From positions 310,001 to 374,000 of the forward strand of contig QVIN01000005.1 of NCBI GenBank assembly GCA_003416985.1: DNA of 64,000 nt. The letters are read 5' to 3'. The notes beneath the pieces are model-generated. The model was not told the origin of the DNA. It saw only the letters and a program-made list of their open reading frames with translations, and ran no database searches. How positions within the stretch are numbered: the first letter of the stretch is position 1; every line of letters begins with the position of its first letter. The translations under genes and the position numbers were made by a program. Positions 8,737-18,042 of this stretch are shown piece by piece. Origin of the DNA: Duganella sp. BJB480 (GTDB lineage: Bacteria > Pseudomonadota > Gammaproteobacteria > Burkholderiales > Burkholderiaceae_D).

Positions 8737-9690
8737 ATGACCAACTACGACAACTATCCGCGCGACTTGATCGGCTACGGCCCGAAGCCGCCGCACGCCC
8801 AGTGGCCCAACCGGGCCCGCGTGGCCCTGCAATTCGTCCTCAATTACGAAGAGGGCGGCGAGAACAACGTGCTGCACGGCGACGCCGGCTCCGAGACCTT
8901 CCTGTCCGAGATCATCGGCGCCGCCTCGTTCGGCAACCGCCACATGAGCATGGAATCGATCTACGAGTACGGCTCGCGCGCCGGCTTGTGGCGGCTGCTG
9001 CGCATGTTCGAGGAGCGCAAGCTGCCGCTGACCATCTTCGGCGTCTCGATGGCGCTCAAGCGCAACCCCGAGGCGGTGGCCGCGTTCCAGCAGCTGGGCC
9101 ACGAAATCGCCTGCCACGGCCTGCGCTGGATCACCTACCAGAACATGGACGAAGCCACCGAGCGCGCCCACATGCAGGAGGCGGTGCAGATCATCCGCGA
9201 GCTGACCGGCAGCGCGCCGCAGGGCTGGTACACCGGCCGCGATTCGCCGCAGACCAAGCGCCTGGTGGTGGAACACGGCGGCTTCCGCTACGACGCCGAC
9301 AACTACAGCGACGACCTGCCATTCTGGCAAAAGGTGGACTACACTGATGCGGAGGGCAAGGCCGCCGTGGCGCCGCAGCTGATCGTGCCGTACACGCTCG
9401 ACACCAACGACATGCGCTTCGCCGCCGCGCAGGGCTTCAACTCCGGCACGCAGTTCTTCGACTACCTGAAGGATGCCTTCGATGTGCTGTACGCCGAGGG
9501 CGACCCGGCAGGCCTGAACCAACCGAAGATGCTGTCGATCGGCCTGCACTGCCGCATCGTCGGCCGGCCGGCGCGCGCGGCGGCGCTGGCGCGCTTCCTC
9601 GACTACGTGCAAAAGCACGATAACGTGTGGATCACCCGCCGTATCGATATCGCCGAGCACTGGCGCAAAACCCATCCCTTCGCAGGTTGA
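8737..9690 (+). CDS. puuE: Allantoinase PuuE (polysaccharide-deacetylase fold)
   Basis: A 317-residue member of the metal-independent allantoinase family PuuE, which opens the allantoin ring to allantoate. The start ATG at 8737 gives the family N-terminus MTNYDNYPRDLIGYGPKPPH; upstream in-frame codons run through the promoter. Characteristic strings are LNYEEGGENNVLHGD, EYGSRAGLWRLLRMFE and WYTGRDSPQTKRLV. The deacetylase (NodB) fold fills most of the length. It heads the operon that continues to xdhA with a 7-base gap. Usual length, no odd features. Confidence 0.95.
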   Translation: MTNYDNYPRDLIGYGPKPPHAQWPNRARVALQFVLNYEEGGENNVLHGDAGSETFLSEIIGAASFGNRHMSMESIYEYGSRAGLWRLLRMFEERKLPLTIFGVSMALKRNPEAVAAFQQLGHEIACHGLRWITYQNMDEATERAHMQEAVQIIRELTGSAPQGWYTGRDSPQTKRLVVEHGGFRYDADNYSDDLPFWQKVDYTDAEGKAAVAPQLIVPYTLDTNDMRFAAAQGFNSGTQFFDYLKDAFDVLYAEGDPAGLNQPKMLSIGLHCRIVGRPARAAALARFLDYVQKHDNVWITRRIDIAEHWRKTHPFAG

Positions 9691-9697
9691 GGCCAAG

Positions 9698-11167
9698 ATG
9701 TCCGAACCGATTCGTTTTTACTACCGTGGCGCAGTGCAGGAGATCTCCGGCGCCGCGCCCACGCGCACCGTGCTCCAGCACCTGCGCGAGGATCTGCATT
9801 GCACCGGCACCAAGGAAGGCTGCGCCGAAGGCGATTGCGGCGCCTGCACCGTGGTGGTGGGCAGCCTGAACCCCGCCGGCCAGCTGGAGATGAAGGCTGT
9901 GAACTCCTGCATCCAGTTCGCGCCGACGCTGGACGGCAAGGCGCTGTTCACCGTCGAAGACCTGCAGCAGCCGGACGGCGCGCTGCATCCGGTGCAGCAG
10001 GCGATGGTGGAATGCCATGGCTCCCAGTGCGGCTTCTGCACGCCGGGCTTCGTCATGTCCCTGTGGGGCATGTACCTCGACAAGGACGGCCAGCCCGCGC
10101 AGCGCAAGGAGATCGACGACTGCCTGTCCGGTAACCTGTGCCGCTGCACCGGCTACCGTCCCATCATCGACGCCGCGCACCGCATGACCGAACTGCCGAA
10201 GGTCGGCTTCGACCGCGCCGCGCTGGCCGAACAGCTGCGCGCCCTGCAGCGCGACGCCGGCGCCAGCTACAGCGCGCACGGCCAGACCTTCCACGCGCCG
10301 CGCACCCTGGACGAGCTGGTGGCGCTGCGCGCCGCGCATCCGAAAGCCACGCTGCTGTCGGGGTCCACCGACGTCGGCCTGTGGGTCACCAAACAGATGC
10401 GCGACCTTGGCGACATCATTTATCTCGGCCATGTCACCGCGCTGCAAACCGTCGGCGAGGCGGATGGCATGTTGCAGATCGGCGCCGGCGTGTCGCTCAA
10501 CGATGCGTACGAGGCCTTGTGCCGCCTGTATCCGTCGCAGCTGGGCGAGATGTGGCAGCGCTTCGCGTCGCTGCCGATCCGTAACGCCGGCACCCTGGGC
10601 GGCAACGTCGCCAACGGCTCGCCGATCGGCGATTCGATGCCGTGGATGATAGCCGTCGGCAGCGAAGTGGTGCTGCGCGGCCCGTCCGGCGAGCGCGCGA
10701 TGCCGCTGGAAGCGTTCTATCTCGACTATCAGAAAAAGGACATGCGGGCCGACGAATTCGTGGCCGCCGTGCGCGTGCCGCTGCCGCGCGAGGGGGTGCA
10801 GTTCCGCACCTACAAGCTGGCCAAGCGCTTCGACCAGGATATCTCGGCCGTCTGCGCCGCGTTCGCATTCAAGCTTGATGGCGATCAGATCGTCGACGCC
10901 CGCATCGCCTTCGGCGGCATGGCCGCCACGCCGCGCCGGGCCGCCCGCGCGGAGGCCTCGCTGAACGGCTTGCGTTGGAACGAAGCCAATCTGCGCGTGG
11001 CGATGGACATGCTGGCGCAGGACTTCGCGCCGCTGTCGGACATGCGCGCCTCCAGCACCTACCGCATGCAGACGGCGCAGAACCTGCTGCGCCGCTTCTG
11101 GTTCGAAACCCGCGCCGATGCGCCGCTGGCGGCCGATGCCGTCAACGCCTTCGCCTGCCGCGCTTGA
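9698..11167 (+). CDS. xdhA: Xanthine dehydrogenase small subunit (2Fe-2S/FAD)
   Basis: A 489-residue XdhA subunit. The N-terminal ferredoxin domain holds the first 2Fe-2S cluster (GCAEGDCGAC) and the helical domain holds the second (QCGFCTPGF ... NLCRCTGYRP). The FAD-binding domain follows from about residue 195 (LLSGSTDVGLWVTKQ and RNAGTLGGNVANGSPIGDS), then the CO-dehydrogenase flavoprotein C-terminal domain. With XdhB it oxidises hypoxanthine and xanthine to urate using NAD+. Second gene of the puuE-xdhABC operon; xdhB starts 11 bases downstream. Confidence 0.97.
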   Translation: MSEPIRFYYRGAVQEISGAAPTRTVLQHLREDLHCTGTKEGCAEGDCGACTVVVGSLNPAGQLEMKAVNSCIQFAPTLDGKALFTVEDLQQPDGALHPVQQAMVECHGSQCGFCTPGFVMSLWGMYLDKDGQPAQRKEIDDCLSGNLCRCTGYRPIIDAAHRMTELPKVGFDRAALAEQLRALQRDAGASYSAHGQTFHAPRTLDELVALRAAHPKATLLSGSTDVGLWVTKQMRDLGDIIYLGHVTALQTVGEADGMLQIGAGVSLNDAYEALCRLYPSQLGEMWQRFASLPIRNAGTLGGNVANGSPIGDSMPWMIAVGSEVVLRGPSGERAMPLEAFYLDYQKKDMRADEFVAAVRVPLPREGVQFRTYKLAKRFDQDISAVCAAFAFKLDGDQIVDARIAFGGMAATPRRAARAEASLNGLRWNEANLRVAMDMLAQDFAPLSDMRASSTYRMQTAQNLLRRFWFETRADAPLAADAVNAFACRA

Positions 11168-11178
11168 AAGGAGCCATC

Positions 11179-13512
11179 ATGAATCAACCAGTCGCTCCCT
11201 CGCTGCTCGCCGCGCAGGCGTGGAAGGCGGTCGGCGTCGCCCGACCGCACGAATCGGCCGAGCTGCACGTGCTTGGCCAGGCCACCTACACCGACGATAT
11301 CCCCGAGCTGCAAGGCACGCTGCATGCGGCCCTGGGCCTGTCGTCCAAGGCGCACGCGCGCATCAACGCGATGGACCTGTCGCCGGTGCGCAGTTCGCCC
11401 GGCGTGGTGGCGGTCTACACCGCCGAGGACATCGTCGGCACCAACGACTGCGGCCCGATCATCCACGACGATCCTATCCTGAGCGCTGGTGAGGTGATGT
11501 ACGTCGGCCAGCCGATCTTCATCGTCATCGCCGACACGCACGACAACGCCCGCCGCGCCGCGCGCCGCGCCGTGATCGGCTACGACGAGCTGTCAGCCAT
11601 CTTCACGCCGCAGGAGGCGAAGGCCGCGCAGTCGTATGTGCTGCCGCCCATGCATCTCAAGCGCGGCGATTACCAGGCCGCGTTCGAGCAGGCGCCCAAT
11701 GTGGTCAAGGGCCAGTTGTTCGTCGGCGGCCAGGAGCAGTTCTACCTGGAAGGCCAGATCGCCTACGCCATCCCGAAGGAAGACCACGGCATGCTGGTGC
11801 AGTGCTCGACGCAGCATCCGAGCGAGATGCAGCATGTGGTTGCGCACGCGCTGGGCGTGCATTCGCACAAGGTGCAGGTTGAATGCCGCCGCATGGGCGG
11901 AGGCTTCGGCGGCAAGGAGTCGCAGTCGGCGCTGTGGGCGGCTTCGGCCAGCATCGCGGCGGCCAAGCTGCGCCGCCCGGTCAAGCTGCGTGCGGACCGC
12001 GACGACGACATGCTCGTCACCGGCAAGCGCCATTGCTTCTTCTACGAATATGAAGTCGGCTACGACGACGGCGGCAAGATCCTCGCCGCCAAGGTCGACA
12101 TGACCTTGCGCGCTGGCTTCTCGGCGGATTTGTCCGGCCCCGTGGCCACGCGTGCGGTCTGCCACTTCGATAACACCTACTATCTGTCGGACGTGGACAT
12201 CCGCGCCGGCTGCGGCAAGACCAACACCCAGTCGAATACCGCCTTCCGCGGCTTCGGCGGCCCGCAGGGCGCGATCGCCATCGAGTACATCGTCGACGAA
12301 ATCGCCCGCAACCTGGGGCGCGACGCGCTGGATATCCGCCGCCTGAACTTCTACGGCAAGACGGAACGCAACGTCACGCCGTACGGCCAGGAGATCGTCG
12401 ACAACGTGATCGAAGCGTTGACGGCGGAACTGGAGCAGACCAGCGAATACCGCGCCCGCCGCGCCGCCATCGAAGCCTACAACGCCACCAGTCCCGTGCT
12501 GAAAAAGGGACTGGCGATGACGCCGCTGAAATTCGGCATCGCCTTCAACGTCACGCACCTGAACCAGGCGGGCGCGCTGGTGCATGTGTACGTGGACGGT
12601 TCGGTGCTGGTCAACCACGGCGGCACGGAGATGGGGCAGGGCATCAACACCAAGGTGATGCAGGTGGTGGCGCATGAACTGGGCCTTGACCTCGATCACG
12701 TGCGCGCCACCGCCACCGACACCAGCAAGGTCGCCAACACCTCGGCGACGGCCGCCTCCACCGGGGCGGACTTGAACGGCAAGGCCGCGCAGGACGCCGC
12801 GCGCCAGATCCGCGAACGCCTGGCCGCCTTCGCCGTCAAGCTGTATGGCGACGAGGACGGCGTGGCGGTGCAGTTCTTCGACAACGCGGTGCATGTGAAC
12901 GGCCATGTGGTGCCGTTCGCGGAGCTGGTGCAGCGCGCCTACCTGGCCCGCGTGCAGCTGTGGTCCGACGGTTTCTACGCCACGCCCGGCCTGCACTGGG
13001 ATCCAAAGACGATGAACGGCCACCCGTTCTCGTACTACGCCTACGGCGCCGCCGTCTCCGAAGTGGTGGTCGATACGTTGACCGGCGAATGGAAGCTGCT
13101 GCGCGCGGACGCGCTGTACGACGCCGGCCGTTCGCTCAACCCGGCCATCGACCTGGGTCAGGTGGAGGGCGCGTTCATACAGGGCATGGGCTGGCTCACC
13201 ACCGAGCAGCTGTGGTGGAACCCGGCCGGCAAGCTGATGACGCACGCGCCGTCGACGTACAAGATTCCGGGCGTGTCCGACTGCCCGGAGGACTTCCGTG
13301 TGCGGCTGTTCGACAACGGCAACGTCGAGGACAGCATCCACCGCTCCAAGGCCGTGGGCGAGCCGCCGTTGCTGCTGCCGTTCTCGGTGTTCTTCGCGAT
13401 CCGCGATGCGATTTCCGCCGTCGGCGGGCACCGCGTGAATCCGCCGCTGAACGCTCCGGCGACCAGCGAGGAAATCCTGCGCGCGGTGTCCATCGTGGAA
13501 ATGTCGGCTTGA
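11179..13512 (+). CDS. xdhB: Xanthine dehydrogenase molybdopterin-binding subunit
   Basis: A 777-residue molybdenum cofactor subunit. The start ATG at 11179 is preceded by AAAGGAG. An aldehyde oxidase a/b hammerhead domain (about residues 25-140) precedes the Moco-binding domains. Motifs: RMGGGFGGKESQ, NTAFRGFGGPQG, HGGTEMGQGINTK, and KAVGEPPLLLP containing the catalytic glutamate near the C-terminus. Cytoplasmic partner of XdhA. The length is normal for bacterial XdhB. Confidence 0.97.
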   Translation: MNQPVAPSLLAAQAWKAVGVARPHESAELHVLGQATYTDDIPELQGTLHAALGLSSKAHARINAMDLSPVRSSPGVVAVYTAEDIVGTNDCGPIIHDDPILSAGEVMYVGQPIFIVIADTHDNARRAARRAVIGYDELSAIFTPQEAKAAQSYVLPPMHLKRGDYQAAFEQAPNVVKGQLFVGGQEQFYLEGQIAYAIPKEDHGMLVQCSTQHPSEMQHVVAHALGVHSHKVQVECRRMGGGFGGKESQSALWAASASIAAAKLRRPVKLRADRDDDMLVTGKRHCFFYEYEVGYDDGGKILAAKVDMTLRAGFSADLSGPVATRAVCHFDNTYYLSDVDIRAGCGKTNTQSNTAFRGFGGPQGAIAIEYIVDEIARNLGRDALDIRRLNFYGKTERNVTPYGQEIVDNVIEALTAELEQTSEYRARRAAIEAYNATSPVLKKGLAMTPLKFGIAFNVTHLNQAGALVHVYVDGSVLVNHGGTEMGQGINTKVMQVVAHELGLDLDHVRATATDTSKVANTSATAASTGADLNGKAAQDAARQIRERLAAFAVKLYGDEDGVAVQFFDNAVHVNGHVVPFAELVQRAYLARVQLWSDGFYATPGLHWDPKTMNGHPFSYYAYGAAVSEVVVDTLTGEWKLLRADALYDAGRSLNPAIDLGQVEGAFIQGMGWLTTEQLWWNPAGKLMTHAPSTYKIPGVSDCPEDFRVRLFDNGNVEDSIHRSKAVGEPPLLLPFSVFFAIRDAISAVGGHRVNPPLNAPATSEEILRAVSIVEMSA

Positions 13513-13522
13513 GGATATCGGC

Positions 13523-14611
13523 ATGAACGAGTGGCTGACAACTGTGATGGCGGAGCCGGCGGTGCTGGTGACGGTGGCAATCGTCGAGGGCTCCGGCCCG
13601 CGCGAACCCGGCGCCCGCATGCTGGTCACGGCGGGCGGCCAAGTTGACACGATTGGCGGTGGCCATCTGGAGATGTGCGCGGTCGATGTTGGCCGCAGCA
13701 TGTTGAAAAGCGCCGCCAAGTCGCCGGACGGCGCTCACGCACGGCTGGAGCGTTACGCGCTTGGCCCCACGCTGGGTCAGTGCTGCGGCGGCGTGGTCCA
13801 TCTTGCGTTCGAATTGATCGACGCATCGTTGGCCGAGGTGATGGCCAGCCTGCGCAAGCGCTGGCGCGAGGACAGCTGGCGCCTCAGCGCCATCGACGGT
13901 ACGCCGGTGTCGCTGCTGCTCGACGCCGACGGCGCTGTGGTCGCCGGCGCAAGCGCGAGCGGCGGCGATGCGCTCCCCTCCAACCATCCTGCGGTGTTCG
14001 GCCCCGCATTCCCCGCTATCGATCACCAGCGCGGCACCCACATCCTGCGCGACACCGCCGGCCGCCGCTGGCTGGCCGATCCCTGCCTGGCTCCGCGCGC
14101 GCACTTGCTGCTGTTCGGCGCCGGCCATGTCGGCGCGGCCATCGTCCGCATGCTGGGCGAACTTCCGTGCACCGTCACCTGGATCGACGAGCGCGAAGAC
14201 ATGTTCCCGCCAACGATACCGGCCAACGTCACCGTCGAAGCCACCGACGCGCCGGAAGCCCTGGTGGCCAGCGCCCCCGCCGGCGCAAGCTATCTGGTGA
14301 TGACCCACAGCCACGCGCTGGACCAGCGCCTCAGCGAAGCGATCCTCGCGCGCGCCGACGTCGGCTGGTTCGGCCTGATCGGCTCCAAGACCAAGCGCGT
14401 GCAGTTCGAACGCCGCCTGGCCGCGCGCGGTCTGCCCGAGGACCGCATCGCCGCCATGGCCTGCCCGATCGGCATCGCCGGCATCACCAACAAACTGCCG
14501 GCCGCGATCGCCGCCTCCGTCTGCGCGCAATTGCTGACGGTGTGGGAAGCGCAGCAAGCCGCCGCACTCGAAACGAAGGCCGCGCCGGTGCGCCTGGCCG
14601 CATCGCGCTAG
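13523..14611 (+). CDS. xdhC: Xanthine dehydrogenase accessory protein XdhC
   Basis: A 362-residue XdhC/CoxI family protein that binds molybdopterin, supports its sulfuration and loads it into XdhB. The N-terminal XdhC_CoxI domain shows REPGARMLV and GGGHLEM; GPTLGQCCGG follows (about residue 85). The C-terminal Rossmann-like domain contains LLFGAGHVGAAIVRML and WFGLIGSKTKR. It lies 10 bases after xdhB in the same operon and matches family length. Confidence 0.95.
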   Translation: MNEWLTTVMAEPAVLVTVAIVEGSGPREPGARMLVTAGGQVDTIGGGHLEMCAVDVGRSMLKSAAKSPDGAHARLERYALGPTLGQCCGGVVHLAFELIDASLAEVMASLRKRWREDSWRLSAIDGTPVSLLLDADGAVVAGASASGGDALPSNHPAVFGPAFPAIDHQRGTHILRDTAGRRWLADPCLAPRAHLLLFGAGHVGAAIVRMLGELPCTVTWIDEREDMFPPTIPANVTVEATDAPEALVASAPAGASYLVMTHSHALDQRLSEAILARADVGWFGLIGSKTKRVQFERRLAARGLPEDRIAAMACPIGIAGITNKLPAAIAASVCAQLLTVWEAQQAAALETKAAPVRLAASR

Positions 14612-14639
14612 AATCAGCATTCCTCTTCAGGACATCGCC

Positions 14640-15947
14640 ATGCCTAACAACTTGCAAGCCTACCGCGGCAGCTTGCTGCACTTCCTCGCCGATCCGGCGT
14701 TCAGCGCACAGTCGCACGCATGGCATGAAGACGGCCTGCTGATCGTCGCCGACGGCAAGGTGCGGGCGGCCGGCGACTACGCCGCGTTGCGGGCCACACT
14801 GCCGCCCGGCGCCGAGCTGCACGAATACAGCGGCAAGCTGCTGATGCCCGGCTTTATCGACACCCACGTCCACTATCCGCAAACCGACATGATCGCCTCG
14901 CCGTCGGAAGGGCTGCTGCCCTGGCTGGAGACCTACACCTTCCCCACCGAGCGCCGGTTCGAAGACCCTGCCCACGCGGCCGGCGTGGCCGACTTCTTCC
15001 TCGACGAGCTGCTACGCTGCGGCACCACCACCGCCATGGTCTACTGCACCGTGCATCCGCAATCGGTGGACGCGTTCTTCGCCGCCAGCGAACAGCGCGG
15101 CCTGCGCATGGTGGCGGGGAAGGTGATGATGGACCGGAACTGCCCCGACTTCCTGCGCGACACCGCCGAATCCAGCGCCCGCGACACCGAGGCGTTGATC
15201 CAGCGCTGGCACAAGCGCGGCCGCGCCCTGTACGCGATCACGCCGCGCTTCGCGCCCACGTCCACCGAAGCGCAGCTGCAACTGGCGGGCGAACTGGCGC
15301 GCTCCTATCCCGACACCTACATCCAGACCCACGTCTCCGAGAACGAAGCCGAATGCGCGTGGGTGCGCGAGCTGTTCCCCAACTCGCGCAGCTACATCGA
15401 CGTCTATGACAGCTACGGCATGCTGCGGCCGCGCGCCATGTACGGCCACTGCATCTGGCTCAATGAACAGGACCGCATCCGCATGGCGCAAACGCAGTCG
15501 GCCGCCGCCATCTGCCCGACCTCCAACCTGTTCCTCGGCAGCGGCCTGTTCGACTTCGAACGCGCGGACCAGGCGGGCGTGCTGCTGTCGCTGGCGACCG
15601 ATGTGGGCGGCGGCACTTCCTTCTCGATGTTGCAAACGATGAATGAAGCCTATAAAGTAGCGCGACTGAAGGGCAGTTACCTGCCGGCCCTGCGGATGTT
15701 CTACCTCGCCACGCTGGGCGCGGCGCGCAGCATGCAGCTCGAAGGCACGATCGGCAATTTCGCCGTTGGTGCCGAGGCGGATTTCATCGTGCTCGATCCG
15801 CAAGCCACGCCGCTGCTGCAGCGCCGTACCGCGCGCGGCGAGAGCCTGGAGGAACTGCTGTTCGCGCTGGCCCTGCTGGGCGACGACCGTGCCGTGGCGG
15901 CCACCTATTCGGCCGGCCGCCAAGTGCACGCCCGCGTAATGACTTAA
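14640..15947 (+). CDS. guaD: Guanine deaminase
   Basis: A 435-residue amidohydrolase that converts guanine to xanthine, the substrate of XdhAB. Zinc-site motifs are visible: GFIDTHVHYPQTDMIA near residue 78, THVSENEAE, YGHCIWL and LATDVGGGTSFSML. The start ATG at 14640 follows a short CAGGACATCGCC ribosome site. Its position 28 bases after xdhC supports a joint purine-oxidation operon. Cytoplasmic; normal length. Confidence 0.96.
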   Translation: MPNNLQAYRGSLLHFLADPAFSAQSHAWHEDGLLIVADGKVRAAGDYAALRATLPPGAELHEYSGKLLMPGFIDTHVHYPQTDMIASPSEGLLPWLETYTFPTERRFEDPAHAAGVADFFLDELLRCGTTTAMVYCTVHPQSVDAFFAASEQRGLRMVAGKVMMDRNCPDFLRDTAESSARDTEALIQRWHKRGRALYAITPRFAPTSTEAQLQLAGELARSYPDTYIQTHVSENEAECAWVRELFPNSRSYIDVYDSYGMLRPRAMYGHCIWLNEQDRIRMAQTQSAAAICPTSNLFLGSGLFDFERADQAGVLLSLATDVGGGTSFSMLQTMNEAYKVARLKGSYLPALRMFYLATLGAARSMQLEGTIGNFAVGAEADFIVLDPQATPLLQRRTARGESLEELLFALALLGDDRAVAATYSAGRQVHARVMT

Positions 15948-15964
15948 ACCACATTGGAAGACTC

Positions 15965-17440
15965 ATGCAAAAAAATATCGCCAGCCTGAAGGCCGCCGCC
16001 ATCGCCGCCGCCCTGTTCTGCGCCTTGCCGCACGGCGCGCAAGCGGTCAGCAACGAGGAGATCACCAAGCGCCAGTTCGCGGCGCTGGTCGCGGGCCCGG
16101 AGCCCAAGACGGCCGAGCTGACGATGTTCCTGACCATGATGCCCAAGGGCGGCGACCTGCACCACCACTATTCGGGCGCGATCTACGCCGAGCAGTATCT
16201 GGAGTGGGTGGACAAGGAAGGCTACTGCGTCAACAAGAACACCTACCTGATCGACACCAACAAGGCCGACACCACCGCCGAACAGGCCAAGCCGCTGGCC
16301 GACCGCGTCTGCCTGTCCGGCCAGGACGTGATGAACAATAACACTGTGCTGGCCAACCTGCTGCAGCGCTGGGCGGACAAGGACTTCTACAACCACGGCG
16401 CGCTGCAATCGCCGCCGGACCGCCAGTTCTTCGACACCTTCGGCTTCTTCGGCCCGGTCGCGTCGACCAACGCGGCCGACGGCCTGCAGCGCCTGAAGCA
16501 GCGCGCCATCCAGGAAAACCTGGGCTACATCGAGACGATCTACGAGATCGCGCCGATGGCGCAGGACGCGGACTTCGACCGCAAGGCCGCCGCCGGCGCC
16601 ATCACCGACGCCGACCTGGCCGCCTACGCCGCCAAGCTGGAGACCAACGGCGACTTCCAGGGCTGGATCGCCGCCTACCTGAAGAACGTGGACACCGCCG
16701 GCGCCGGCATCGACGACGCCAACTTCACGCTGCGCTACCAGCCGTTCGCGCTGCGCTTCCTGACGCCGTCGCAGGTGTTTTCGCAGATGGTGTCGAGCTT
16801 CAAGCTGGCCACGTCCAACCCGAAAATCGTCGGCGTGAACATCGTCGGCCAGGAAAGCGTCAACGTCTCGATGCGCGACTACGCGCTGCAGATGCGAATG
16901 TTCAAATTCCTGAAAACCAAGCAGCCGGACGTGAAACTGGCGCTGCATGCGGGCGAACTGGCGCTGGGCGTGGTGCCGCCGGAGGGCCTGACCTTCCACA
17001 TCAAGGACGCCATCGATGTCGCCGGCGCCAGCCGCATCGGCCACGGCATCGACATCGCGCACGAGACGGATGCGCTGGCCATCATGAAAAAAATGCACGA
17101 CCAGCACATCCCGGTGGAGGTCAACCTGACCAGCAACCAGTTCATCCTGGGCGTGAAGGGCGAGGCCCATCCGGTCACGCTGTACCGCAAGTATGGCGTG
17201 CCGTTCGTGCTGTCGACCGACGACGCCGGCGTGTCGCGCAACAACCTGTCCGGCGAATACGTGCTGTACGCATCCCGCTACAAGCCGGACTATGCCGAGA
17301 TCAAGAAACTGTCCTACGACAGCATCCGCTACTCCTTCCTCGCTGATGCCGATAAACAACGGTTATTGAAGGCATTGGACGGCAAATTCGCCAAATTCGA
17401 GGCCGCCATCGCCGGCGCGCCGGTCAAGAAGGGCCGCTGA
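15965..17440 (+). CDS. Exported adenosine deaminase family protein
   Basis: A 491-residue protein with a signal peptide (KAAAIAAALFCALPHGAQAV) followed by an adenosine deaminase TIM-barrel. Zinc and catalytic motifs are present: GDLHHHYSGAIYAE, LALHAGELALG, IGHGIDIAHE and LSTDDAGVSRNN. The signal peptide and the extra N-terminal region resemble the ADGF/CECR1-type secreted deaminases more than cytosolic Add. It would deaminate adenosine or deoxyadenosine in the periplasm. It ends the puuE-xdhABC-guaD operon (17-base gap after guaD). Confidence 0.9.
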   Translation: MQKNIASLKAAAIAAALFCALPHGAQAVSNEEITKRQFAALVAGPEPKTAELTMFLTMMPKGGDLHHHYSGAIYAEQYLEWVDKEGYCVNKNTYLIDTNKADTTAEQAKPLADRVCLSGQDVMNNNTVLANLLQRWADKDFYNHGALQSPPDRQFFDTFGFFGPVASTNAADGLQRLKQRAIQENLGYIETIYEIAPMAQDADFDRKAAAGAITDADLAAYAAKLETNGDFQGWIAAYLKNVDTAGAGIDDANFTLRYQPFALRFLTPSQVFSQMVSSFKLATSNPKIVGVNIVGQESVNVSMRDYALQMRMFKFLKTKQPDVKLALHAGELALGVVPPEGLTFHIKDAIDVAGASRIGHGIDIAHETDALAIMKKMHDQHIPVEVNLTSNQFILGVKGEAHPVTLYRKYGVPFVLSTDDAGVSRNNLSGEYVLYASRYKPDYAEIKKLSYDSIRYSFLADADKQRLLKALDGKFAKFEAAIAGAPVKKGR

Positions 17441-17523
17441 GTTCGCTTCGGGGACGGCGGCGCCGGCCCCGAATGTTGCGCTGCCGCGACGGACGGATTA
17501 GTGTTAGATATCTAATTTCCCGC

Positions 17524-17544
17524 AAGCCGCCACCCGCGCGGCTT
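17524..17544 (+). terminator. GC-rich hairpin after the purine-oxidation operon
   Basis: AAGCCGC (17524-17530) pairs perfectly with GCGGCTT (17538-17544) around a 7-base loop, about 85 bases after the deaminase stop. The following GTCATCTTT is only weakly T-rich, so termination is uncertain. Confidence 0.4.
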
Positions 17545-17604
17545 GTCATCTTTGTCATATTTCCGCTTAGGTGTGGCAACATTGCGACATAAGCAGGTCG
17601 CCAC

Positions 17605-17624
17605 GCACCGGAACGGTGCATTTT
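17605..17624 (+). terminator. Rho-independent terminator candidate
   Basis: GCACCG (17605-17610), loop GAA and CGGTGC (17614-17619) are followed by ATTTTG. Together with the hairpin upstream, it probably ends transcription of the puuE-xdh-guaD-ada operon before the receptor promoter. Confidence 0.45.
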
Positions 17625-17722
17625 GTGCATGAAATTTATTCACACGGCGTCCGGTCCACTATAATGCTCCCCTTAAAGATGCGCCTCGCTTACAGAGCGA
17701 AACCTGCGCGGTTCAGCGCCCC

Positions 17723-17792
17723 ATTTATATCGCTTTCGTATAAATCCCTAAAGTAAATCGTATTTGTCACGCATTTTTTGCTGATGCATAGT
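17723..17792 (+). promoter_or_regulatory. Conserved nucleoside-regulon promoter element, copy A
   Basis: First of three copies of a ~70-base element (others at 42240-42310 and, reversed, 34103-34173). It starts with an AT-rich dyad, ATTTATA and TATAAAT around TCGCTTTCG, continues with AAATCGTATTTGTCA and ends in TGATGCATAGT. Read as a promoter, TTGTCA (17764-17769) and CATAGT (17787-17792) are 17 bases apart, with the dyad where an activator such as a LysR-type protein would bind. A separate TATAAT at 17660-17665 leaves open that the element is instead leader RNA. Confidence 0.6.
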
Positions 17793-18042
17793 TGTTTGAG
17801 ATGCTTCCAAACTGCCAACTTTGCTGGCGTTTCGAGGGTGTTGCATGCAAATGTCAGTCAGGCAAGTTAGTGACAGTCTGATCAACTGACTGCTTGTCAT
17901 GTTGATGAAATATTTACTGGTTACAATTTTGTGATGTCATGGGCACTTTGTGTCAAGAATGTGACCGCGGGCCATAAGCCCGCCTGGTCCAAGGCATCTT
18001 AGAACACAATAAATTTTTTTACATAAACTGGGAGTTCCCTTA

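Larger units (their letters stand above)
17441..18042. other. 602-base non-coding region before the TonB receptor
   Basis: No convincing gene is seen. It holds a hairpin at 17524-17544, a terminator-like hairpin at 17605-17624, a TATAAT at 17660-17665, a conserved promoter-like element at 17723-17792, and a GCGGGC/GCCCGC hairpin at 17967-17983. The base composition is markedly AT-richer than the coding flanks. A leader of about 240 bases would separate the element from the receptor start; short inverted repeats in it (GTCAGT/ACTGAC type) hint at structure. Confidence 0.6.

Noticed and set aside
11593..13719. 708-codon minus-strand open frame opposite xdhB and xdhC
   Set aside because: It spans two genes with clear molybdenum-cofactor motifs and reads as His/Arg/Val-rich noise, typical of the antisense frame in GC-rich genes.
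17723..17792. Classic purine riboswitch before the TonB receptor
   Set aside because: The conserved core expected for that class (a UUUCUACC-type joining segment and a closing P1 stem) is absent, and the end TGATGCATAGT has no upstream partner. A promoter element fits better, although another RNA class is not excluded.
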